From contig PNNC01000026.1 of the NCBI GenBank assembly GCA_013824015.1, positions 1-34,117 of the forward strand: DNA of 34,117 nucleotides, in the 5' to 3' direction. Position numbers and translations under genes: made by a program. The stretch is from Polaromonas sp. GTDB lineage: Bacteria; Pseudomonadota; Gammaproteobacteria; Burkholderiales; Burkholderiaceae_C. This document shows, in pieces, positions 23,439 through 33,161 of the stretch; positions within the stretch are counted from its first letter, which is position 1; each line of letters opens with the position of its first letter. The notes below the pieces were generated by a model. It saw only the letters and a list, made by a program, of their open reading frames with translations. It did no database searches and was not told the origin of the DNA.

Positions 23439-24893
23439 TCAGAAAGGGTAGTGCCGCGGCGTGGTCTGGATCGTGATCCAGCGCAGTTCGGTGAACTCGG
23501 CCACCCCCGCCTTGCCGCCAAAGCGCCCCATCCCGCTGCCCTTGACGCCGCCAAACGGCATTTGCGCTTCGTCATGCACGGTCGGGCCGTTGACGTGGCA
23601 GATGCCGGAGTCGATGCGCTGCGCGACGCCAAAGGCACGCGCGATGTCGCCGCCGAAAACCGCGGACGACAGGCCGTATTCATTGTCATTGGCGCAGGCC
23701 ACGGCTTCCTCGACGCCGTTGACACGCACCACACATTTGACCGGGCCAAAGGTTTCCTCATGGTAGATGCGCATCGCCGGTGTCACATGGTCCAGCACGG
23801 TGGCCGGCATCAGGGTGTTCTCGGCCTTGCCGCCGCACATCAGCTTGGCGCCTTTGGCGAGTGCGTCGTCGATCAGCGCGTTGCAGTGTTCCACCGTGCC
23901 CATGCCGATCACCGAACCCAGCACCACCGGATCGGGCTTGCGCGGATCGCCCACCGGCAGGGCCTTGGCCTTGGCGGCAAAACGTTTGACAAACTCGTCG
24001 GCGATCTTTTGATCCACGATGATGCGTTCGGTCGACATGCAGATCTGCCCGCTGTTGGCAAAACAGCCGAAGGCCGCGCCGTTGACCGCGTCGTCGATGT
24101 TGGCGTCGTCCAGGATCACCAGCGGCGCCTTGCCGCCGAGCTCCAGCACCACCGGTTTCAGGTATTTGGCGCAGGTCATCGCGATGATGCGGCCGACCTT
24201 GGTCGAGCCGGTGAAGTTGATGCGCCGCACCGCCGGGTGCGCCACGATCGCCTCGACCACGGCGCCGGCGTCCGCCGGTGCGTTGGTGATGTAGTTGACC
24301 ACGCCCGGCGGGAAACCGGCGTCCTCAAACGCCTCGACGATCAGCTGGTGCGTGTGCGGGCAGTTCTCCGAACCCTTGAAAATCACGGTGTTGCCGCAGG
24401 CCAGCGGCGTCGCGATCGCGCGCACACCGAGAATGATGGGCGCGTTCCACGGTGCGATGCCGAGCACCACACCGGCGGGCTGGCGCATGCCCATGGCCAG
24501 GTTGCCGGGAACGTCCGAAGGAATCACCTCGCCGCTGATCTGCGTGGTCAGCGCGGCCGCCTCGCGGATCATGCCGGCGGCCAGCATCACATTGAAGCCG
24601 GCCCACATGCCGGACGCGCCGGTTTCTGCCGCCACCGCCTCGATGAACTGCGGCGTCTTGGCCTCCAGCGCATCAGCGGCCTTGAGCAGCAACGCGCGGC
24701 GCGCGCCCGGGCCGGTCTGGCTCCAGCTCTTGAAGGCTTCGGCGGCGGCCTCAACAGCCATCAGCGCATCGGCGACCGACGCCGCCGGCGCACGGGTGGC
24801 GATGCTGCCGTCAAGCGGGTTGCGGCGTTCAAAGACCGCGCCTTTTTCGGCGGTGACTTTGAGGCCGTTGATCAGCATGGACATGTCGGACAT
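23439..24893 (-). CDS. Aldehyde dehydrogenase, salicylaldehyde/vanillin dehydrogenase type
   Basis: The 484-residue NAD(P)-dependent enzyme has Glu251 (LELGGKAPL) as general base and Cys285 (SGQICMSTER) as nucleophile. The cofactor segment includes IFKGSE (Lys173) and FTGSTKVG (227-234). The HDEAQMPFGGVKGSGMGRFGG end is typical of the subgroup with salicylaldehyde, vanillin and benzaldehyde dehydrogenases. The ATG at 24893 has AGGAGT upstream; the frame's earlier Met overlaps livF. It starts 19 bp after livF and is the last gene of the transport operon. This suggests it oxidises the imported compound or its first product to an acid. The exact substrate is unknown. Confidence 0.9.
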   Translation of the reverse strand: MSDMSMLINGLKVTAEKGAVFERRNPLDGSIATRAPAASVADALMAVEAAAEAFKSWSQTGPGARRALLLKAADALEAKTPQFIEAVAAETGASGMWAGFNVMLAAGMIREAAALTTQISGEVIPSDVPGNLAMGMRQPAGVVLGIAPWNAPIILGVRAIATPLACGNTVIFKGSENCPHTHQLIVEAFEDAGFPPGVVNYITNAPADAGAVVEAIVAHPAVRRINFTGSTKVGRIIAMTCAKYLKPVVLELGGKAPLVILDDANIDDAVNGAAFGCFANSGQICMSTERIIVDQKIADEFVKRFAAKAKALPVGDPRKPDPVVLGSVIGMGTVEHCNALIDDALAKGAKLMCGGKAENTLMPATVLDHVTPAMRIYHEETFGPVKCVVRVNGVEEAVACANDNEYGLSSAVFGGDIARAFGVAQRIDSGICHVNGPTVHDEAQMPFGGVKGSGMGRFGGKAGVAEFTELRWITIQTTPRHYPF

Positions 24894-24912
24894 GGGAAAT
24901 ACTCCTTGAAAA

Positions 24913-25730
<818 letters not shown>

Positions 25731-25734
<4 letters not shown>

Positions 25735-26498
25735 GATGTCATCGCTCCCGACCCAGCCGCCGTCTCGCTCATCTCATCCCCGAGATAAGCCTCGATCACA
25801 CCGGCATCGCGCACCACCTCGGCCGGCGTGCCGTCGGCAATCTTGCGGCCCTGGTGCAGCACGATCACGCGTTCGACATGGCGCAGCAGCGTCGTCACCG
25901 CGTGTTCGATCCACACCACCGTCAGGCCCAGCTCGTCGCGCATGCGGCGTATCAACAACGCCATGGCTTCGATTTCGGATTCGGTCAGCCCGGCCGCCAC
26001 CTCGTCGAGCAGCAGCAGCCGCGGCCGGGTGGCCAGCGCCATGCCGATCTCCAGCAGGCGCTGCTGCGAGGGTGTGATGGCACCGGCCGGCAGATCCGCC
26101 TGCGCCGACAGGCCGATCAGCCCCAGGATACCGGCCTCGTCGCGCAACTGCCAGGCGCCCTGACGATGCCGGCCCGCGAACTTCAGCCCGAAACCGATGT
26201 TGGCTTCGACCGGCATGTCCGGAAACACCCGTGGCGTCTGGAAGGTGCGCGCAATGCCGGCGGCCGCATACCGGTGCGGGCCCTTGCCGCTCAGGTTGTG
26301 GCCATCGGCCAGCAACTGCCCGGCGGTCGGCGCGATCACGCCCGAGATCGCGTTGAAAAACGTGGTCTTGCCCGCGCCGTTGGGCCCGATGATGCCGACC
26401 AGCTCGCCGGCATGGAAGTCGGCACTGACGGCATCCACCGCCGTCAGCCCGCCGAAACGCACCGTGATGTCACGCGCCTGCAGCAGCAACTCAGCCAT
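25731..26498 (-). CDS. livG: ABC transporter ATPase LivG with altered signature motif
   Basis: The 255-residue ATPase has Walker A GPNGAGKT (39-46), the LivG-type RTFQTPRVFPDM Q-loop (84-95), Walker B LLLLDE (161-166) and H-loop His199. The ABC signature is abnormal. Where LivG proteins have a YGQQRRLEIAR-like sequence, this one reads TPSQQRLLEIGM (142-153), with Ser in place of the key Gly. The D-loop reads DEVAAGLTESE where DEPAAGLNP is usual. LivF keeps a normal signature, so one ATP site of the heterodimer may be impaired. It overlaps livM by 8 bp and livF by 4 bp. Confidence 0.92.
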
Positions 26499-27468
26499 TG
26501 TTGCGCTCCTTCTTGCCGAGGCCGCGCCACCAGCCGCGGCTGTCCCGCCACCAGCCGCTGAAGGTCGCCCCGCGCAAGGAAGCCAGGCCGCCCGGCAAAT
26601 ACAGCACGCTGAGGATCAGCAGCAGGCCCAGCGACATCATGTAAATCTGCGGCGCCTGCAGGCGCAGGGTTTCGGCCAGCACGCTGAAGACAATCGCCGC
26701 AATCAACGGGCCCCACAGCGTGACCGCGCCGCCGATCAGCGCGATCAGCACGGTCTGGAAACCGATGAAGGGGTTGAACACGGTGTGCGGGTCGATATAG
26801 GTCCAGCGCACCGCCATCGCCGCACCGACCGCGCCGGCAAAAGCCGCCGTCATCGCAAAGCCGGCAATCTTGATCAGCCGCGTGTTCACGCCCAGGGTCT
26901 GCGCGCGTTGTTCGTCCGCGCCTATGCCCATCAGCGCCAGGCCGAAGCGGCTGCGCCGCACGATGATGGACACCAGCACCGCCAGCACCGCCAGCGCCAG
27001 CACCGTCAGGTAAATCGTGTCGCGGTCCGGCACCACCGTCAGCACCCGCCCCACGGTGCCGGTGACCGTCTTTTCAAAATAGGTCACGGCGTGGCGGATC
27101 AGCTCGGTCATGCCGAAGGTCAGCACCGCGAAATAGGTGCCGCGCAAATGCAGCACCGCCGCGCCCATCACAATGGCCACCACGGTGGCGATGCCGGCGC
27201 CCAGCGCGATCGCACCCAGCCAGGGCAGGCTTTCCAGCGCCACCGCGCTGGTGTAGGCGCCGATGCCGAAAAAGGCCGAGGTCGCCAGCGACAGGTAACG
27301 CGTGCTGCCGCAGAACAGGCCCCAGCTCGAGGACAAGGCCACATACATCAGGCAGGTCAGCGCCATCGACACCACAAACTCGCTGCCGTAATGCGGCAGC
27401 GCCAGTGCCCAGCCGGCAAAGGCCAGCAGCAGCAGCAGGTCACGAACAAGGATTTGGCGGTCTTTCAT
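26491..27468 (-). CDS. livM: ABC transporter permease LivM
   Basis: The 325-residue inner-membrane permease has about eight to ten hydrophobic segments. The LivM pattern is clear: LSLATSAFFGIGAYTSA near 75-92, the cytoplasmic RSRFGLALMGIGADEQRAQTLGVN loop (about 190-213) that docks the ATPases, and an IDPHTVFNPFIGFQTVLIALIGG segment. With LivH it forms the HAAT-type channel for branched-chain amino acids, amides or aromatic acids. It begins 7 bp after livH and overlaps livG. Confidence 0.93.
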   Translation of the reverse strand: MKDRQILVRDLLLLLAFAGWALALPHYGSEFVVSMALTCLMYVALSSSWGLFCGSTRYLSLATSAFFGIGAYTSAVALESLPWLGAIALGAGIATVVAIVMGAAVLHLRGTYFAVLTFGMTELIRHAVTYFEKTVTGTVGRVLTVVPDRDTIYLTVLALAVLAVLVSIIVRRSRFGLALMGIGADEQRAQTLGVNTRLIKIAGFAMTAAFAGAVGAAMAVRWTYIDPHTVFNPFIGFQTVLIALIGGAVTLWGPLIAAIVFSVLAETLRLQAPQIYMMSLGLLLILSVLYLPGGLASLRGATFSGWWRDSRGWWRGLGKKERNNG

Positions 27469-27475
27469 CTTTTTC

Positions 27476-28351
27476 TTATTTGGAGAACAGGCCGCGTGGC
27501 CGCAGCAGCAGCACCGCGATGAAGACGCTGTACGACAGCAGCGCCTTCAGCGACGGATTGGTGAAATGCATGCCCAGCGCTTCCACCACACCCAGCAGCA
27601 GCCCACCGGCCAGCGCGCCGCTCATGCTGCCGAAGCCGCCGAGGGTGATGACGATCAGCGCGGTCACGGTATAGGGCTCGCCCATGGAGGGCGTGATGGT
27701 GTAGGCCATCGACAGCAGGCAGCCGGCCACGCCCGACAGGCCCAGGCCGATGCCAAACATCAGCGGGTGCAGGCGCTGGGTGTCGATGCCCACGAGTTGC
27801 GCGCCGGTGGGCGACTGCATCAGCGCACGCACACCCTTGCCCAGCAGCGTGAAGCGCAGCAGCGCGATCAGCGCGCCGGAAAACAGCAGCGCCAGGCCAA
27901 ACACCAGCAGCTTGTTGCCGGCGAACTGCGCCTCGCCAATCTTCACCGGATCGGCCAGGTAGTCATAACCACGCAGGTCGCCGCCCCACATGTAGGAGGC
28001 AAAGTTCTGCACCAGAAACATCAGGCCGAAGGCCACCATCAGGCCGCGCGCCTCGAAGATGTCGAGATTCGGCGAGGTCACGGTCAGGCGCCGGAAACAC
28101 AGCCGGTGGATCACCAGTCCCAGCGCCATCAGCACCAGAAAGGACACCGGCACCATCAGCAGCGGCGAGATGCCCAGCGTGGTGTGCGCCATCCAGGTCA
28201 GGTAGGCGCCCAGCATCAAAAACTCACCGTGCGCAATGTTCAGGATGCGCATCAGCCCGTACTGCAAATTCAGGCCGAGCGCGACCAGCGCGTAAATACC
28301 GCCGGTGATCAGCCCGGAGGCAATCAGTTCAAACCAGGAAAAAAGTGACAT
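27476..28351 (-). CDS. livH: ABC transporter permease LivH
   Basis: The 291-residue inner-membrane permease starts SWFELIASGLITGGIYALVALGLNLQYGLMRILNIAHGEF, the standard LivH opening. It carries the EAA-like coupling loop GVRALMQSPTGAQLVGID near 170-190 and ends LLLRPRGLFSK. Its partner is LivM. A 99-bp gap with strong hairpins separates it from the upstream binding-protein gene. Confidence 0.94.
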   Translation of the reverse strand: MSLFSWFELIASGLITGGIYALVALGLNLQYGLMRILNIAHGEFLMLGAYLTWMAHTTLGISPLLMVPVSFLVLMALGLVIHRLCFRRLTVTSPNLDIFEARGLMVAFGLMFLVQNFASYMWGGDLRGYDYLADPVKIGEAQFAGNKLLVFGLALLFSGALIALLRFTLLGKGVRALMQSPTGAQLVGIDTQRLHPLMFGIGLGLSGVAGCLLSMAYTITPSMGEPYTVTALIVITLGGFGSMSGALAGGLLLGVVEALGMHFTNPSLKALLSYSVFIAVLLLRPRGLFSK

Positions 28352-28390
28352 CAGAGTTCATTCCAGGGACACCGCGGAACCGGCTCAGCC

Positions 28391-28446
28391 GGGCCGCTGG
28401 TGTCGCCCCCTAGAGGGGGAGGCGCCGGCGGCGCCTCGGGGGGGAG
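28391..28446. repeat. GC-rich nested hairpin element between the binding-protein gene and livH
   Basis: CCCCC-TAGA-GGGGG (28406-28419) is followed by GGCGCC-GGC-GGCGCC (28421-28435) and a G7 run. The C5 can also pair with the later G run. This resembles dispersed GC-rich elements common in Comamonadaceae. As RNA it could slow RNase or terminate part of the transcripts after the binding-protein gene. Confidence 0.65.
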
Positions 28447-28450
28447 CCTA

Positions 28451-29650
28451 TTACTTCCAGGCCGGCTTGGCCGGGTTGAGTTTGGCGGTGGCGATTTTCT
28501 GCGGCCAGACCACCTCGAACTCACCGTTTTGCCACTGGCTGACGCTGCCCGGCGTGGCGGTGTTTTCGCTGCCGGTGAACTTGATGTCGCCGATGATGGT
28601 CTTGTGGGTGGTGTTCGCCACATAGTCGCGGATCGCCTTGCGGTCCAGGCCGACCTTGTTGACCGAGGCCGTCAGGATTTCCAGGCCGGCCCAGGCCGCG
28701 CCGGAGGCCCAGCGGTCCGGTTCCTTGCCGCCGAACTTCTTGGTGTGTGCATCGAAGTAGGCCTTGGCGCCGGGGCTGGTCTTGCTGTTCCAGGAACCCA
28801 TGCCCAGCACACCCTCGGCGCCGGGCGCCGTCATCACGTTGCGGTAGAGCTGGAAAGCGGTGCCGACCGAGGCGTAGAAGAACTTCGGGTTCAGGCCAAC
28901 TTCCTTGGCCTGCTTGCTGGCCAGGATGGTGTCCGGCGGGTAGGTGAAGCCAACAAAGGCATCGGGGTTCTTGTCCTTGATCGAGCGCAGCACCGGCGAC
29001 AGGTCCTTCACGCCGGCGGGGTAACTCTTGTCTTCCACCAGCTGGATGCCGCTGCCCTGCAGCGCCACCTTCAGGGCCGAGTAGTTTTCCAGGCCGAACA
29101 GGTCGTCCACATAAATGCAGGCCAGGGTCTTGCAGCCGTTGGCCTTGAGCATGTCGACCAGCGCATTGGTCATGGGCGCCGGTTGCTGCAGCAGCAGGAA
29201 GAAGTAAGGCAGCTTCATTTCCACCAGCCGGCGCGACAACGCCGTCGGCGCCAGGAAGGGATAACCGAAACGGTTGGCCAGCGGCGCAACGGCGAAGTTG
29301 GCATTGCTGCCCCAGGGCGGCAACACCAGGTCCACCTTGTCGCTGCCCATCAGCTTTTCATAGGTGCGCACCACGGTTTCGGTGTCGCTGCGGTCGTCGG
29401 AGCTGATCAGCTCGATCGGGCGCCGCACGCCCTTGACATCGATGCCGCCGGCGGCATTTTGCTGCTCGGCCCAGAGCAGATAATTGGGTTCCTGGCTGAC
29501 CTGCGCGCCGCCGGTCCACGGGCCGGTCCGCGAGATGGCGTAACCGACGCGCACCGGCGCGGACTGGGCCAACAGTTGCGGGGCAAAGGCGGCTGCGCCG
29601 ACGGCGGCGGCAGCACCCTGAATCAATGTGCGTCTGGATGGCTGGACCAT
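28451..29650 (-). CDS. ABC transporter periplasmic substrate-binding protein (HAAT/Liv family)
   Basis: The 399-residue precursor begins with a twin-arginine-like signal (SRRTLIQGAAAAVGAAAFAPQLLAQ). A two-lobed Peripla_BP_6 fold follows: VRVGYAISRTGPWTGG, the AEQQNAAGGIDVKGVRRPIELI segment and a GFTYPPDTI hinge region. The ligand cannot be deduced, but the operon ends in an aromatic-type aldehyde dehydrogenase. That makes an aromatic acid or aldehyde more likely than leucine. GGAGACATCC precedes the ATG at 29650. The reading frame stays open for about 350 codons upstream, antisense to the AraC gene, but that part is not coding. It is the first gene of the liv-aldehyde dehydrogenase operon. 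Confidence 0.93.
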   Translation of the reverse strand: MVQPSRRTLIQGAAAAVGAAAFAPQLLAQSAPVRVGYAISRTGPWTGGAQVSQEPNYLLWAEQQNAAGGIDVKGVRRPIELISSDDRSDTETVVRTYEKLMGSDKVDLVLPPWGSNANFAVAPLANRFGYPFLAPTALSRRLVEMKLPYFFLLLQQPAPMTNALVDMLKANGCKTLACIYVDDLFGLENYSALKVALQGSGIQLVEDKSYPAGVKDLSPVLRSIKDKNPDAFVGFTYPPDTILASKQAKEVGLNPKFFYASVGTAFQLYRNVMTAPGAEGVLGMGSWNSKTSPGAKAYFDAHTKKFGGKEPDRWASGAAWAGLEILTASVNKVGLDRKAIRDYVANTTHKTIIGDIKFTGSENTATPGSVSQWQNGEFEVVWPQKIATAKLNPAKPAWK

Positions 29651-29768
29651 GGATGTCTCCTCGTTGTGGGCGCCCGGCGGGCAGTGGAAAGCAGATCGTA
29701 GGCAGGACCGGCCGGCCGCGCTTTGCTGAGCGTGCACAAAGCAGTTGTCGTCCAGCGCACGGCGACTG

Positions 29769-29778
29769 GGGTTAACCC
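29769..29778. promoter_or_regulatory. GGGTTAACCC palindrome in the divergent control region
   Basis: A perfect 10-bp dyad lies in the 219-bp region between the divergent binding-protein and AraC genes. CATAAT (29815-29820) lies downstream as a possible -10 for the AraC gene. The dyad is a candidate operator only; AraC proteins usually bind direct repeats. Confidence 0.3.
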
Positions 29779-29869
29779 TTGGCCCTGCGCTGCAACAGAA
29801 GCAGCCGCAACACCCATAATCTTTCTCACAGGCCCCTGGTCTGTTCAGCGCCTTCAACCGGAGACAAGC

Positions 29870-30835
29870 ATGACCGCGGCCACCCTGGTATCCACCGACA
29901 ACTTCGCGCCGCGTGAACGCGCGCCGGTCTGGCGTGAGTGGATCTGGAAACACTTCGGCGGCCTGGAGTCCGACCTCTACGGCGACACCGATTTCGACGG
30001 CCACATGGCCTCGGCGCGCGCCGGCGACGTGATCCTGACCAAACTCGAGGCGAACCGCCACCGTGTCGTGCGCACCGCGGACATGGCACGCGCCAGCGAA
30101 GCCGGCTACCTCAAGATTGTTGCGCCCATGCACGGGCGCGCTGGTGTCGAACAGATGGGCCGCCAGGCCTGGGTCAGCCCCGGCGGCTGGACGATTTACG
30201 ACACCACCGGCTGTTACGCGGTGGAAAACCCCGAACGCGTCGAACACCTGATCGTGATGCTGCCCAAGGCGCTGATCGTCGAGCGCGGCCTGCAGCTCGA
30301 CACGCTGATGGCGCGCCACGTCGGCGGCGCCAGCGGCATCTCGCGCGTGGCGCTGGCCACCATGCGCAGCACCTACCAGGAGCTGCCCAACATGAGTGCC
30401 GCCGCCGCGCACGGTGCCGGTGAGCTGATCGCCCAGCTGGTGCGGCTGTCGCTGATCGAGCTGGCCGGCCAGGGCACGGCGCTGACGCAGCGCGAGGCGC
30501 TGAAGGACCGCATCCGCGCCTATGTCGCGGTCAACCTGCGCGACCCGGGCCTGTCGATCGAGCAGATCGCGCAGGCGCTGAACTGCAGCAAGCGGCATCT
30601 GCACAACGCCTTTGCCGGCGAGGACGACACGCTGGCCAGCTACATCCTGCGGCTGCGCTTGCAGGCCTGCATCCGCGAGATCCAGCAGAGCGGGCCGCAA
30701 TCACGGGCCATCACCGGCATTGCGCTGTCCTGGGGTTTCAACAACCTGTCGCACTTCAGCCGCGTGTTCCGCGAACACACCGGGCAAAGTCCGAGCGCCT
30801 TCCGCCAGGCAGCGGCCGCGCCGCTTCAGCATTGA
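29870..30835 (+). CDS. AraC-family transcription regulator (FeaR/XylS-like domain order)
   Basis: The 321-residue protein has an N-terminal AraC-binding-like sensor domain (about 15-190) and a C-terminal double helix-turn-helix (about 215-318). The first HTH is near SIEQIAQALNCSKRHLHNAF and the second ends with SHFSRVFREHTGQSPSAFRQ. The domain order and length resemble FeaR- and XylS-type regulators of aromatic catabolism. Divergent transcription from the transporter operon suggests it controls that operon with the imported compound as inducer. GGAGACAAGC precedes the ATG at 29870; the upstream in-frame extension is unlikely. Confidence 0.9.
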   Translation: MTAATLVSTDNFAPRERAPVWREWIWKHFGGLESDLYGDTDFDGHMASARAGDVILTKLEANRHRVVRTADMARASEAGYLKIVAPMHGRAGVEQMGRQAWVSPGGWTIYDTTGCYAVENPERVEHLIVMLPKALIVERGLQLDTLMARHVGGASGISRVALATMRSTYQELPNMSAAAAHGAGELIAQLVRLSLIELAGQGTALTQREALKDRIRAYVAVNLRDPGLSIEQIAQALNCSKRHLHNAFAGEDDTLASYILRLRLQACIREIQQSGPQSRAITGIALSWGFNNLSHFSRVFREHTGQSPSAFRQAAAAPLQH

Positions 30836-30913
30836 TTCGGGCCCCTGTCCCGGGGGTGTCAACAGCTGCTGATTTCATGGCGAACAATGGCCCCATTCCA
30901 AGGAGACAAGCCC

Positions 30914-31684
30914 ATGCACATCCCATCCCTGAAAGAAGTCGTCAGCGCTGAAGAATGGCAGCTGCGCTGCGATCTCGCCGCCTGTTACCGCCTGGCCGCG
31001 CTGTACGGCTGGAGCGACCTGGTGTTCACCCACATCAGCGCCAAGCTGCCCGAGTCGGTCAGCGGCGCGGGCCAGCACCACTTCCTGATCAATCCCTACG
31101 GCCTGATGTTCGACGAGATCACCGCCTCCAGCCTGGTCAAGGTTGACGAAAAATGCAACAAGGTGATTGACTCGCCGTTTCCGGTCAACCCGGCGGGCTT
31201 TGTGATCCACAGCGCGGTGCACGAGGCGCGCGTGGACGCGGGCTGCGTGATGCACACCCACACCCGCGCCGGCGTTGCCGTCAGCGCCCAGAAATGCGGC
31301 GTGTTGGCGATCAGCCAGCAGTCGACCTTTGTACTCGGCTCGCTGGCTTATCACGACTACGAAGGCGTGGCCTTCCGCGATGACGAGAAACCGCGGCTGC
31401 AGGCCGACCTGGGCAAGGCCAACTACCTGATGCTGCGCAACCATGGCCTGCTGGTGGTTGGCAAAACCGTGGCCGACGCCTTCCTCAGCATGTACACCTT
31501 CGAGAACACCTGCCGCATCCAGCTCGACGCGCAGGCCGGCGGCGAGCTGATCCCGGTGAATCCGCAAATCGTCAAGGGTGTGGCCGAAGCCATGCGGGTG
31601 CAGACCGGCGGCATAGGCGGTGCCTTTGTCTGGCCGTCGCTGATCCGCAAACTGGACCGCAGCGCCCCCGGCTACAACACCTGA
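30914..31684 (+). CDS. Class II aldolase/adducin-family protein
   Basis: The 256-residue metal-dependent enzyme has the family's zinc ligands His114 and His116 (MHTHTRAG) and His177 (LRNHGLL), and Glu104 in VHEAR as a likely catalytic acid. The FTHISAKLP and FLINPYGLMFDEIT segments near the N-terminus are standard. Relatives include sugar-phosphate aldolases and aromatic decarboxylases such as dihydroxyphthalate decarboxylase, so a role in the neighbouring pathway is plausible but unproven. AGGAGACAAGCCC precedes the ATG at 30914. It follows the AraC gene by 78 bp on the same strand. Confidence 0.88.
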   Translation: MHIPSLKEVVSAEEWQLRCDLAACYRLAALYGWSDLVFTHISAKLPESVSGAGQHHFLINPYGLMFDEITASSLVKVDEKCNKVIDSPFPVNPAGFVIHSAVHEARVDAGCVMHTHTRAGVAVSAQKCGVLAISQQSTFVLGSLAYHDYEGVAFRDDEKPRLQADLGKANYLMLRNHGLLVVGKTVADAFLSMYTFENTCRIQLDAQAGGELIPVNPQIVKGVAEAMRVQTGGIGGAFVWPSLIRKLDRSAPGYNT

Positions 31685-31733
31685 GCGGGCGAGCCACGCC
31701 CCGGCCAGCAAGGCCGCGCCTTGCCTTGGGCGT

Positions 31734-32570
31734 TCAGGCCGTCAGCACCTCGGGCTGCGACGAGAAGGCCTCGCCCGGGCGGATGTCGCCCTGCTCGATG
31801 GTGAGTTCCTTGCGCAGCATGGTGACGCCGCCAAAAATCGTCGCAAAGGCCACGTCCTTGGCATCGCGCCCGGTGCCTATGCGCACCAGCCGGTCGATCG
31901 GCGCCATGCGTGTCGCGTCGAAGATGACCCAGCGCCCGTCCAGCCAGGCCTCGAAGACGGCGTGGAAGTCCTGCGGAGGTTCGTCGAAATACACATAACC
32001 GACGACCAGCCGCGCCGGAATGTTCAGCGCCCGGCACAGCGTGATGCCCAGATGCGCAAAGTCGCGGCAGACACCGGCGCGTTGCACAAACACCTCCTGC
32101 GCGGTGGTGGTCGAGTTGCTGAAGCCAGGCAGGTAATGGATGGAGTCGTGAATCCAGCTCTCGATGGCGCGCACGCGCGACAGGCCCAGCGGCAGGTGGC
32201 CAAACAGCTGCTGCGCCGCGCGGCTCATGATGTCCGACTCGCAATAACGGCTGGGCATCAGGAAGCGCATCGCATCGTCGGGCACCGCCGTCACCGGCAC
32301 CTCATCGAGGTGCAGAGGCACCGGTGCATGGTGCAGCTCGACCTGCGCGTGGTAGTTGACCGACAGCAGGCCGCGCGGCGCGTCGAGCCGGAAGAAGCGG
32401 TTGCCGTTGCGTTCGTCGCAAAAATGCCGGACCTTGACGCTGGGCGTCACGGTCAGGCGTTCTTCAATCACCTTGTGGCTGTCATGGAAGGCGGCCTCGA
32501 TGTTGAAGAGGAAATGGGTCGGGCTGACCACATCGTAGTCAAGCAGGCAGTCAACGGTCGCGGTGTGCAT
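31734..32570 (-). CDS. Transglutaminase-like cysteine protease family protein
   Basis: The 278-residue protein has an N-terminal beta domain (about 5-95, as in bacterial transglutaminase N regions). A transglutaminase-like core follows with the catalytic triad Cys168 (RAGVCRDFAHLGI), His203 (DFHAVFEAWL) and Asp218 (FDATRMAP). No signal peptide is seen, so it is probably cytoplasmic. Such proteins are usually proteases or amidases, and the substrate is unknown. Its start overlaps the upstream small gene by 20 bp, so it is translationally coupled, and it converges on the aldolase gene. Confidence 0.88.
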   Translation of the reverse strand: MHTATVDCLLDYDVVSPTHFLFNIEAAFHDSHKVIEERLTVTPSVKVRHFCDERNGNRFFRLDAPRGLLSVNYHAQVELHHAPVPLHLDEVPVTAVPDDAMRFLMPSRYCESDIMSRAAQQLFGHLPLGLSRVRAIESWIHDSIHYLPGFSNSTTTAQEVFVQRAGVCRDFAHLGITLCRALNIPARLVVGYVYFDEPPQDFHAVFEAWLDGRWVIFDATRMAPIDRLVRIGTGRDAKDVAFATIFGGVTMLRKELTIEQGDIRPGEAFSSQPEVLTA

Positions 32571-32847
32571 CTTTATCTTCGGGGTTGTTGTCGTCGTCAG
32601 AAGCGGCGGGAGGCTGGCCGGAAGCGAACCAGCTCTTGCAGGTCACCCACATCACGTGCGCGCCACGCTCCAGCGTGTCCATCGCCAGGTCGCGCCGGTT
32701 GCGCGCCTTCAGGCGCGCCACCAGCAACAGTTGCGCGACACTGGCGCGCTGGGCACTGTCCCGCGACACGGCCGGTGCCGGTTTTGGTTTTTTCTGCTTG
32801 TCGGCAACCGGCATCGCGAGCGGGGACCAGGACAGCGAGGACGGCAT
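32551..32847 (-). CDS. Small basic/acidic-tailed protein, function unknown
   Basis: The 98-residue protein has a Lys/Pro-rich N-terminal part (15-27) and a helical centre with LLLVARLKARNRRDLAMDTLERGAHVMW at about 40-67. An acidic Asp/Asn/Glu tail follows. No signal peptide or known domain is seen. It starts directly after the DUF1328 stop (TAAATG) and overlaps the transglutaminase start by 20 bp, which supports it as a real, coupled middle gene of a three-gene operon. I do not recognise the family. Confidence 0.65.
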   Translation of the reverse strand: MPSSLSWSPLAMPVADKQKKPKPAPAVSRDSAQRASVAQLLLVARLKARNRRDLAMDTLERGAHVMWVTCKSWFASGQPPAASDDDNNPEDKDAHRDR

Positions 32848-33033
32848 TTACTTGAGCGCCTTCTTCACGGCGCCCACGCCCAGCGCGGCCAGCACCACAA
32901 ACACCACGGCGAGGATCAGGAACAGGCCGAACAGGATCTTGGCAATACCGGCCGAGCCGGCCGCAATGCCGCCAAAGCCGAGGGCTCCGGCGATCAGGGA
33001 AATAATCGCAAAAATGATGGCGTACTTGAGCAT
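32848..33033 (-). CDS. DUF1328 / YtjA-type small membrane protein
   Basis: The 61-residue protein has two transmembrane helices (about 4-27 and 30-53). The family pattern is [35 protein letters not shown], then a Phe/Leu/Val-rich second helix and a Lys-rich tail. DUF1328 (UPF0391) proteins are small inner-membrane proteins of unknown function, often seen with stress genes. It is the first gene of the operon with the 98-residue protein and the transglutaminase. AAGGAGAAGCTG precedes the ATG. Confidence 0.93.
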   Translation of the reverse strand: MLKYAIIFAIISLIAGALGFGGIAAGSAGIAKILFGLFLILAVVFVVLAALGVGAVKKALK

Positions 33034-33161
33034 CAGCTTCTCCTTGAGGGCGCGGTCCGCCCGAAAAAATCAATGAGGGAATGTTAGGGGCCACTTCTCA
33101 GCAGCCGAATCAGCGCCCTGCGCGTGGACCTGTAGGACAAGGCCATGCACCCTGTTTACTC

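Noticed and set aside
29651..30700. Upstream extension of the binding-protein frame (to 749 codons)
   Set aside because: It is antisense to the AraC regulator. The true start at 29650 has a ribosome-binding site and a signal peptide.
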